In this document: positions 25,853 through 33,300 of the stretch, in pieces | Position numbering within the stretch: position 1 is the stretch's first letter | Layout of the letters: each line of letters begins with the position of its first letter | Source of the DNA: Lachnospiraceae bacterium | GTDB taxonomy: Bacteria > Bacillota > Clostridia > Lachnospirales > Lachnospiraceae | Reading direction: 5' to 3' | Length of the DNA: 64,000 nt | Assembly (NCBI GenBank): GCA_024698345.1 | Contig: JAILRH010000255.1 | Span: forward strand, 1-64,000 | Position numbers and translations under genes: made by a program | The notes under the pieces: model-generated | Databases searched by the model: none | Seen by the model: only the letters and a program-made list of their open reading frames with translations | What the model was told of the DNA's origin: nothing

Positions 25853-26546
25853 AGGGACAATAAAAAAAACACTTACGATTTTAGAATACATAATATTAGT
25901 CCTGGGACTGATTTTTTTGGCATTTGTATTTATCAATACTAGTAGAGGTAGGGCAGTTGACATTTTTGGCATGAATATACTGCATGTTGTTACGGGGAGC
26001 ATGGAGCCAACTATTGAGAAGGGACAATATGTCCTTGTCGTAGAAAAAGATTTGGATAAACTGGCAGAAGAGGATATAATCGCCTACTACTCAGAGGATC
26101 CCGATGTATACGGGAAGATAGTAATCCATAGAGTTATTGAAATAAATGATGACGAAACCTATGTAACTAAGGGGGATGCCAATACCAAGGCTGATGATTA
26201 TCATGTTAGAAAAGATCAAATCATAGGCAGATACACATCTGAGATTTGGTTTCTTGATTGGCTTACATCATTTACAGACATGAAGAAACTGATGCTGATG
26301 GTGGTAGTGATTCCGCTGTTTTTGGTTTGTGCCTACGAGTTTAGTACGGTTACAAAGTTGTTCTACAAGTTGAAGAGCGAAGAATACCGGGAAAAACAGA
26401 AAGAAAAAGGAATAGAAACTATGGAGGAAAAGCTGGAGAGGCTGAAGAGAGAGGCAGTTGAGGAGTACCTGAGGCAACAGGATTCAGGTGCTGAAGTTGC
26501 AGCGAATGAAGTTGAAGATACAGATACAAAACCAACAGGGCAATGA
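25842..26546 (+). CDS. SipW-type (ER-like) signal peptidase 2
   Basis: A 234-residue protein whose ATG overlaps the previous gene by 11 nt. It has a membrane helix (~11-32), Ser53 in VVTGSMEPTIEKGQ, His96 in VIHRVIE, KGDAN, a second helix (~150-168) and a cytoplasmic tail of ~65 residues with EAVEEYLRQQ. The Ser-His pair again marks the SipW branch. It is a diverged paralogue of peptidase 1, not a recent copy: catalytic motifs match but most other positions differ. The shared tail motif A-(I/V)-E-E-Y-L-x-x-Q is cytoplasmic in both. Two such enzymes in one locus suggest separate substrate classes, for instance major and minor subunits. Confidence 0.92.
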   Translation: MQHKGTIKKTLTILEYIILVLGLIFLAFVFINTSRGRAVDIFGMNILHVVTGSMEPTIEKGQYVLVVEKDLDKLAEEDIIAYYSEDPDVYGKIVIHRVIEINDDETYVTKGDANTKADDYHVRKDQIIGRYTSEIWFLDWLTSFTDMKKLMLMVVVIPLFLVCAYEFSTVTKLFYKLKSEEYREKQKEKGIETMEEKLERLKREAVEEYLRQQDSGAEVAANEVEDTDTKPTGQ

Positions 26547-26571
26547 ATTGTAGAAAAGGCAGATGATTCAT

Positions 26572-27102
26572 ATGGCAAAAGACAAAGATAAAAATAGGAA
26601 AAATAAAAACGAAAAAGTAGAGGAAATGCTTAATTATACCTATCGTGACAGTGGGCAGGAATTTCTTATGCAAAAAAAGATGCTTAGGTCCATTGTTTTG
26701 ATGATTATTACAATGATGGCATTGATTGTGTTTATTGCGCTATACTTTGGTGAGAGACAAAGAGTTCAGGAAACGTATCAGAGACAATTTGACAAAGCAC
26801 TCGACAGCGCAATAGAACATATGGAAGATTATGTTAATGCAGACGGAGATTTTGAACTACGATACAGAATGATTTTTACTGAAATAACAAATATCAATAC
26901 GTTTTCATTCCTGCTTGAGGGGAAGGAAGCAGAACATAAATCGATAAATGAATTGTATACAGTATTTCTCAAGTATCCTGAGCAGACGAGCGGGAGAATA
27001 GAAGAAGTTAAAGAGATAGTTGAGAAAATAAAAACATCAGAAAAAGATGCTTATGAACAACTGGATCAATTTATTGCTTCGATTGATAAGAAGGGATTTT
27101 AA
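26572..27102 (+). CDS. Single-pass membrane protein of SipW locus
   Basis: Two in-frame ATGs, 26563 and 26572; AAAAGGC is too close to the first, so I use the second. The 176-residue product opens with a very basic stretch (KDKDKNRKNKNEK), has one membrane helix (~43-66, MIITMMALIVFIALYFG), and a soluble helical domain of ~110 residues outside (ERQRVQETYQRQFDKALDSAIEH and so on). No family recognised. It sits 25 nt after sipW 2 and is probably in the same transcript. The positive cytoplasmic end suits contact with the acidic tails of the signal peptidases, but that is speculation. Confidence 0.7.
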   Translation: MAKDKDKNRKNKNEKVEEMLNYTYRDSGQEFLMQKKMLRSIVLMIITMMALIVFIALYFGERQRVQETYQRQFDKALDSAIEHMEDYVNADGDFELRYRMIFTEITNINTFSFLLEGKEAEHKSINELYTVFLKYPEQTSGRIEEVKEIVEKIKTSEKDAYEQLDQFIASIDKKGF

Positions 27103-27231
27103 ATTATAGCTATTGTTTGCCTTTGTGTGAAAGACGGCAATAGGAAAATGATGATATTAGAAATGGCTATATAAAGAAATGATAAAAACGAAACGACATG
27201 TATGGTGTTTGAGTAAGAAAGGATGAGGCAT

Positions 27232-27456
27232 ATGAGTAGAAAAAGTCGTCTAAAAAAAGAAATAAAGGTATGTCAGAAAACAATAGTGGAGATAGAGAGA
27301 AGACGTGCCAGATCCCAGTCGGCTCTGGTTCAGGCAATCCTTTTACAGGAGGAACCTGATGAGGCAGATGTTGAGTGGTTCAATAAATATACCGGAGAGA
27401 TAACAGCCTGCCGTAATCATATGCTGGAGATGAAAAAAGAACTGGAATCGCTATAA
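27232..27456 (+). CDS. Small helical protein of SipW locus
   Basis: Start at ATG 27232, 9 nt after AAAGG; an ATG at 27223 overlaps that site. The 74-residue product is highly charged, with two predicted helices (SRLKKEIKVCQKTIVEIERRRARSQ and CRNHMLEMKKELESL) that look like a helical hairpin or short coiled coil. Cytoplasmic; no family recognised. It is the last gene before the promoter of the major subunit. Confidence 0.65.
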   Translation: MSRKSRLKKEIKVCQKTIVEIERRRARSQSALVQAILLQEEPDEADVEWFNKYTGEITACRNHMLEMKKELESL

Positions 27457-27545
27457 ACTGGCAAAAAATATACCTAAAGATTTCTGGTTTTAGGCTTAAT
27501 TGTGTAAAATATCGAGTCTTGAGAAAAAAAGTTTTATATTCTATG

Positions 27546-27609
27546 GTGCATAAAGTGCATAATATTCAATAAAAAGATTAAATGAAAGGTTTTTATGCAG
27601 TGTGCATAA
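27546..27609. promoter_or_regulatory. Cluster of TGCATAA half-sites
   Basis: GTGCATAA occurs at 27546-27553 and 27555-27562 as a direct repeat, and TTATGCAGTGTGCATAA at 27593-27609 is an inverted repeat of the same half-site. All lie 50 to 110 bp upstream of the -35, where an activator would bind. The NarL-type regulator at 18697 is one candidate. Confidence 0.5.
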
Positions 27610-27658
27610 GAATGAGCCAAAAAAATACAAAAACAAAGCAAAAATATACAAAAAAAAC

Positions 27659-27687
27659 TTGTGAAAATGACATTTTTTGTATATAAT
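27659..27687 (+). promoter_or_regulatory. Major subunit promoter
   Basis: TTGTGA (27659-27664), 17-bp spacer, perfect TATAAT (27682-27687). Expected start near 27694, giving an ~80-nt leader that contains the cre site. Confidence 0.7.
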
Positions 27688-27729
27688 TAAGATAGTTAAA
27701 AAAGGTAGACTCGTAATTATAGTGGGGTC

Positions 27730-27745
27730 TTGGAAACGGTTTCAA
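27730..27745. promoter_or_regulatory. Consensus cre site (CcpA)
   Basis: TTGGAAACGGTTTCAA fits the published cre consensus WTGNAANCGNWNNCW at every position. It lies about 36 bp downstream of the expected transcription start, where CcpA bound with Hpr-Ser-P would block elongation. It suggests repression of the major subunit in the presence of preferred sugars. Confidence 0.7.
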
Positions 27746-27773
27746 AGGAAAAGTGAAAAAGGAGGAAACGATT

Positions 27774-28751
27774 ATGAAAAAAACAAACATGAAAACAAGG
27801 AAAAGATTGGCCGGTGCGGTGTCAATGTTATTAATATCGAGTATGATGCTCGGAACCGCAACATATGCATGGTTCACAATGAATAATGAAGTTACCGTAA
27901 CTGGTATGTCAATGAAGACAACTGTAGAAAGCAACTTACTGATTGATGATGTTGCAGCTTGTCATGGTGGTTCATGGAGTGCAGGTAGTTATGCTACTAA
28001 TGATTCAACATTTAGATCATCTACCACCCAAACAATTGGTAGTGCTGTTTTAGCGCCTTTATCAACAACAAATGGATATAACTTCTTTGCAACTTTACCT
28101 AACAATGTAAAGGGTGATGGAGATGCTATTAATAATGCTTACACAGCTATTACTCAACTTAGTGACTTGACAGGTTTAGGATATAATTCAGCAACCCATA
28201 CTTGGCTTGATTATCATTTTGTATTAAAGGCTGTAAACACTGATAGTAGTGCAACTAAGAATATTAACTTGTCTCAACTTAAGATGACATTTAGTAAGGC
28301 AACAGATTCAGAAAAAGCTTGGCGTGTTGCAATTCATTCTAAGAAATTCGAAACAGCAACTGTTAATGGAGCAAAGACACTTCCTGATATTGATGCAAGT
28401 AATACTGGAGTTACAACACATATTTATGCTCCTGCCAGTGCAACTAATTTTGAGGCTAACAAAGCTGTAACTTCAACAACTGCAACCGGTAGTGTTACAT
28501 ATGCAAGTCAAGTATCTGATGCAACAATTGCAACTGTAGCTGCAGGCGCAACAGAGTACTATGAAGTAGTAGTTCGTGTATGGCTTGAAGGTGAAGATAA
28601 AACTTGTAATGTAAATACATTCCAGTCATTGGTTGATGGAACATGGAGTTTTGAAACTAAATTTAAGCTTGAAACTGGAACAACAAGTGGTGTATATGTA
28701 ATTGAACAGGCTGTTACATCTGCTGGATCGGGATCGGGATCGGGATCATAA
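27774..28751 (+). CDS. TasA/camelysin-like major surface subunit
   Basis: ATG 27774 follows GGAGG by 9 nt. The 325-residue protein begins with a basic stretch and a hydrophobic core ending TATYAWFTMNNEVTVTGM, the SipW-dependent signal pattern (box Ala32-Trp33-Phe34). The mature part is Thr/Ala/Ser/Asn-rich and beta-rich, ending VVVRVWLEGEDKTC, DGTWSFETKFKLE, as in camelysin/TasA-type proteins that form surface fibres. A GSGSGSGS tail ends the protein. Its own promoter, a cre site, strong ribosome binding site, and a following hairpin that would lower transcription of the minor genes all point to the most abundant component. No polymerisation can be shown from sequence alone. Confidence 0.8.
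   Translation: MKKTNMKTRKRLAGAVSMLLISSMMLGTATYAWFTMNNEVTVTGMSMKTTVESNLLIDDVAACHGGSWSAGSYATNDSTFRSSTTQTIGSAVLAPLSTTNGYNFFATLPNNVKGDGDAINNAYTAITQLSDLTGLGYNSATHTWLDYHFVLKAVNTDSSATKNINLSQLKMTFSKATDSEKAWRVAIHSKKFETATVNGAKTLPDIDASNTGVTTHIYAPASATNFEANKAVTSTTATGSVTYASQVSDATIATVAAGATEYYEVVVRVWLEGEDKTCNVNTFQSLVDGTWSFETKFKLETGTTSGVYVIEQAVTSAGSGSGSGS
28725..28748 (+). repeat. Hexanucleotide repeat encoding Gly-Ser tail
   Basis: GGATCG three times and then GGATCA encode the Gly-Ser tail of the major subunit. Slippage would change tail length without a frameshift. Confidence 0.85.
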
Positions 28752-28786
28752 CTTAAAAATGATAATGCCATAGTTATAATCGAATT

Positions 28787-28827
28787 ATATAAAGAACCGT
28801 CGGGGATTCCCCGACGGTTCTTTATAT
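28787..28827. terminator. Very long perfect hairpin after major subunit
   Basis: A 20-bp arm (28787-28806, containing GAACCGTCGGGGA) and its exact complement (28808-28827) separated by one base. There is no T run longer than three, so it may act as an mRNA stabiliser or partial terminator that keeps the major subunit message abundant. Confidence 0.75.
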
Positions 28828-28905
28828 GCAACAGCATTGGATGATATAGACGTTGATATTGTATTTGAACTTAAAGCGATTCCTACTCCTACTCCTGCTT
28901 CATAA
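28828..28905 (+). pseudogene. 3' remnant of a second camelysin-like gene
   Basis: From 28828 an open stretch reads ATALDDIDVDIVFELKAI and then PTPTPAS before TAA at 28903. The D-x-D-I-V-F-E-L-K strand looks like the last strand of the camelysin fold (compare GTWSFETKFKLE in the intact gene just upstream and GTIKFQMQFNI at 20317). It has no start codon or ribosome binding site and abuts the long hairpin. It is best explained as the tail of a deleted tandem paralogue. Confidence 0.45.
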
Positions 28906-28946
28906 TGCGTGTTTAGAATTAGAAGTGTCTATTTGGATAAGCATTG

Positions 28947-28973
28947 GTCCCCTCTTCGGAGGGGACTTTTTTT
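28947..28973 (+). terminator. Strong UUCG-loop terminator
   Basis: GTCCCCTC, loop TTCG, GAGGGGAC, then seven T. A textbook factor-independent terminator. It ends transcription from the major subunit promoter, so the minor subunit genes need read-through or another promoter. Confidence 0.95.
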
Positions 28974-29028
28974 GTTTAGCAACGAGGAAAATTCATCAAG
29001 CTTGCTTGAATGAATTTGACGACTGCCT

Positions 29029-29066
29029 ACAATCCCGAAACAAGCGTAGCGGTTTCGGTGATTGCC
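29029..29066. repeat. Dispersed imperfect palindrome, copy A
   Basis: A ~38-bp element starting ACAATCCCGAAAC and ending GGTTTCGGTGATTGCC, able to fold on itself. A ~80 percent identical copy lies at 51130-51166. Both are in intergenic DNA after surface protein genes. Confidence 0.6.
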
Positions 29067-29310
29067 TCTCGACGAAGAAAATGATGTTATCGTTAATAAT
29101 GATTGATTAACAAATTAATTAAAATAATTTATACAAATAAAAGCGCTTTGAAAAGTATTATTGTCATATTATGATTATTTTTCATGTTTTATAATGTTAG
29201 TAATATACTATTATTACTCGATATGTTATTATTAAATTAGTAGATTTTGTTTCTTGAATCGGTGATTATTCGTAGTAATTAATAACTAACAGAATTAGGG
29301 AGGTGGTAAT

Positions 29311-30210
29311 ATGATTAACTTAAAACATAAATTTAGAACTGTTTTTAAATTGTATTCCCATTTCTTGGTTTTGTTACTATTATTGATTGCGTCAATTGTA
29401 TTGATGATTATTATTTTTAATGGAGCTATTGCTTGGCTGGTTGCAAATAAACAAACCAACACATCCGGAATGCAAGTGTCCATAAAGAAATCTGATGCCG
29501 TGGCAGATTATTATGTATATATATATGATGTCAAGGAAGATGATGTACATTATACAGGGCAAACAGTAAATAAGAACGGAATTGCGATTACTTTTTCACC
29601 ACCGACATTACAGAGTTTGGAAATGCAGTTTTTCGATACAATTTTTAGATTGAAAAACCGACACACACCGGCTATTGTTCGTATTAGGCTGACGGACTTA
29701 GCCGAAGAATGGATTAATGGAGGAAATGTATCGATAACTCTTAAAAGAGATACGTCGATACCTGAGTATACAACGGAAAATGGGGATAAAAAACTTAATG
29801 AATATCTTACAAGTATGATGAGGTTCTCTCTTGCACAGGATAAAGATTGGTACAATGCCGATGCAATCACTATGTTCAATAATGTAGATTCTGTGTTATA
29901 TCCCAAAATTGTTACAAATAGAAATTATAATCCCTCAGGTTCGTCAGCCGTGTTTACAACAGTTACCACGTCAAATGATGTTATAACAAACATTAGCAAG
30001 ACGGATGATATAACCATTACAACGTCTTATGAGGCGTCAGACATAGTAAATGGATATCTGGATGTTTATATGTTTATTACTTATGACGAAAATCTTGTTA
30101 ATAAGTATGATTTGTCCAATATGAACATTGAAGGAACTGCGGTTGCACATGTAACGACTTTAGAAAATGATTTGGAGTTACTTAGTGTTTCTTTTTCGGA
30201 AAGTGAGTAA
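29311..30210 (+). CDS. SipW-type signal surface protein, minor subunit 1
   Basis: ATG 29311 follows GGGAGGTGG. The 299-residue protein has a hydrophobic segment (~20-45) ending IIIFNGAIAWLVANKQTNTSGM, the same Ala-Trp box and Thr/Val-S/T-G-M continuation as the major subunit. The mature part is beta-rich, with a block IFRLKNRHTPAIVRIRLTDLAEEW and a closing YLDVYMFITYDENLV, GTAVAHV strand pair that resembles the camelysin pattern. Predicted to be cleaved by one of the two SipW peptidases and exported. It begins the second half of the locus and ends 140 nt before the next gene. No further family known to me. Confidence 0.7.
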   Translation: MINLKHKFRTVFKLYSHFLVLLLLLIASIVLMIIIFNGAIAWLVANKQTNTSGMQVSIKKSDAVADYYVYIYDVKEDDVHYTGQTVNKNGIAITFSPPTLQSLEMQFFDTIFRLKNRHTPAIVRIRLTDLAEEWINGGNVSITLKRDTSIPEYTTENGDKKLNEYLTSMMRFSLAQDKDWYNADAITMFNNVDSVLYPKIVTNRNYNPSGSSAVFTTVTTSNDVITNISKTDDITITTSYEASDIVNGYLDVYMFITYDENLVNKYDLSNMNIEGTAVAHVTTLENDLELLSVSFSESE

Positions 30211-30350
30211 CCGTATAACTAAGAAATAGATGTTCCCCTCTTCTAAACAAAGTGAAGGTGGGGGTAAGAAAATTCGTTAAGTAGATGAAAGGTAAGATGA
30301 GTGAGTTGAGAAAGAAGTAAAATATCTTGAAACAGAAAGGAGTTGGGCGT

Positions 30351-33300
30351 ATGAAAAAATACAGAAAAATTATATTTGTTATATGTTTTATTATTTTTGC
30401 AGTTGCCATGACTCCAAATGCGTTTGCATGGTTTTATTCTTCGTTGCAGACTCAACCGGATATTACAGCATATATCCACAAATCTTATTTTGAGAGTGGG
30501 GATGGGACTTCGTCTGCGCAGTTTATTGACGGAACGCATGGAACAGATGATTCGGGATGCGCATTTGAGATAAAATATCCGGTCCAGTTGTACTATTTTG
30601 CATGGCTTCAGGCTCTTGGATACTTTAATATTCCGAATGACGGCGAAAATACAATAAACCAGGTTTATTTTTATCTTTCGAGTGATCTTGATATGACAGG
30701 ATATGTATTACCGGAGATTGGAACCGAAGAATATCCTTTCGTTGGAAATTTCGATGGTAATGGTCATACTATTTCCAACCTTACGGTACAGAATGTTACA
30801 ACAACTTCAGATTCGTCAACTACACTGACAGATATTCCGGATGAAATTGCAAATTCCGAGATTGTAGGATTTTTTGGAGTGGTAGGATCGCTTTATACAA
30901 GTGGTGCAAATTCCGGGACGGTTAATGGGGCAGTGGATAGTGATGGCAGCTTTGTTGCTACAGCGGGATATACCTACAGCAGTCTTGTTAATGAAATAAA
31001 GAATTTTACTATAGACAATGTAACTATCAAAACTGAAACAGATAATGCATTGATTGGTGCGATTGCAGGATACGTTAATGGCAATGTATCCAATTCGGCA
31101 TGCTCTGATATAATGCTGAAAATAAAAGATCATACATCTACAATTGGAATTACATCAGCAATATCAGATTACTCACTGGTGGGGTATTGCACAGATGCAT
31201 ATAAATTTAATCTTAACGTTTCCAAAAATACAGTCTACGCACCTGAAGAGACTGACAATATGATTTATAAGATAATCCAGGGTGAGGGTGCAGGCTTTGG
31301 TGGAAGTGTAAACATGCAGAACTTTTATAACAGGATGAGGAGTGCGTATAATGCAGCTTCTTGGCCGACATATGTTTCTACAAAAAATTATATTGTGGAT
31401 GTTGATGGAGTTAGAACATTTCAGAGCCAAAGCTCAAGTTCAGATTCTTACCATAAAGCAGTTGATTATGGAAGTGGGGGTAATTATTCTTTTGTTAAGT
31501 ATCAGTCCGGTCAGGAAACGACAAATTTCTTTTACGTATATGGCGGACTGGAATATGACAGCACTATTGTAACAACAACATATTATTATGATAATGAAAC
31601 AGCTTACTTCATTAAAAGCAATGGCAAGTATTTAAATTTGGATTCAAATCATAATATTGTTGCAGGTGATACTGGTGTTACGAAATGGCTGGTTGATAAT
31701 TCGGGATATTATTATTCGGTTGAATATAATGATTCTACATCTCAGAATTATTATTATCTGAATGCAAACGGAAATACAGATGTCCATATACAAAGTAGTG
31801 GAAGTACAGTTTGGAATAATAGTAATTCCCAACTATATTTAACTTCAGGAGGGGTAAATTACTATCTGTATTTTGATGGAAGTAATTGGCGACTTGTATC
31901 TAATATAATGCGTATTTCAGACGGAAACGGAAATTATCTTGGAGTTAGTAATGGCGACATTGCAAATGTTAATGAAAATGCATCTGTTTTTTGGAAGTAT
32001 GAGAGTGATTGCTGGTCATGTGAAACAGATGGAAATACATATTATCTGAGAAATAATGGTGGTAATTTAGAGGTTACTACGAATGTGCTTCAAGCCACAC
32101 AGTGGAATTATAGTGGCGGCACAATTTCAGACGGTAATTATTATTTAAGGTACAATAATGGAATGTGGTCTTTGGAAACTCTAACTATAACGCAATATTA
32201 TGTTACAGATGGAAAGGGAAATTATCTAAGATATAATAGTGGTTTAACATATTCAAACAATAAATCAAATGCGACTGTTTGGAATTTTTCGAATCATAGT
32301 GGAACCGGAACTATTGGCAATGGAACAAGAAATTTGAGATATTATTATAATACACTAACAACCGGAACGGGAACCGGAACTTCATACAATTGGACTACAA
32401 CTTCAGATTCTATTTATTATACTTCAGGAGGAAATAATTATTATATCAATTATTCAAACGGATGGAAAGCAACGGTAGGTCAGCAAGGGAGAACAATTAG
32501 TTACAATGGACAATATCTTAATATTATATCTACAACAGCAGTTGGAACGTCAGAGGGTATTGGAGACTATAATGATGAAAACGGAAATACTTTATGGATG
32601 ATTAATGGAAATACAGTATATACATATGTTGGAGGTACTGTATATTATATGGTAAGGAATGGAACAACAGGAATAAGAGTACAAACAACATCTACGACGT
32701 GGTCAAGTGTAGGGTCAGATCAAATTTATTATCGAAGCGGTGGAAGGTATTATTATGTAAGTTATAACAATGGATGGGCGTTATCTCAAACATCACAGTA
32801 TCTATCAATGTCAAATTTGGTGGAGTTGTATCCAAAAGTGTATACGGAACCGTATATTGATTTGTCACAACACAGTGACGTGGTATTTGATTTTGATAGC
32901 CCAGTAGTATCTTTCGCTAATACAACAGAGCAGATAATGAAATCGAGAGTTACGAATGATACTGAAAAAACATATGGGCATTCAAATGCTACGTTTTTTC
33001 CGATTAACTGTGTTGGAAGTGAGACCTTCAATGAATCATATCCAACTATCACAAACGCTAATAAAAATCTTTTAGAGCCTAGCGATAATAATACGGGATA
33101 TGTTGTTTCCGGCAATTCTATTGGGAACCAGACTTCATATGGTTATGATGGCACCGGTGATATTCGTATATCAACTTATGCAATGTCATCTATTTCGGCA
33201 TCAACTAATCAGTCAAGCAGTTTCACTTACTCAAATTCATATGATAGCAGACTTGAAATTATTACTGCGGTTAACAATGGCACATACAGTGGTTTTTACA

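Larger units (their letters stand above)
27457..27773. other. Control region of major subunit gene
   Basis: A gene-free regulatory stretch. It holds a set of TGCATAA half-sites (27546-27609), a promoter (27659-27687), a catabolite response element (27730-27745) and a strong GGAGG ribosome binding site. I see no terminator for the upstream operon. Confidence 0.75.
28752..29310. other. Gap with hairpins, gene remnant and dispersed repeat
   Basis: Contains a 41-nt perfect hairpin (28787-28827), a short 3' gene remnant (28828-28905), a strong terminator (28947-28973), a dispersed palindromic repeat (29029-29066), and an A+T-rich stretch leading into the gene at 29311. A near-cre palindrome AAAGCGCTTT lies at 29140-29149, and TATAAT at 29190-29195 without a good -35. 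Confidence 0.7.

Noticed and set aside
29139..29150. cre site ahead of minor subunit 1
   Set aside because: AAAAGCGCTTTG has the central palindrome but lacks the outer TG and CA bases. Mentioned only within the gap description.
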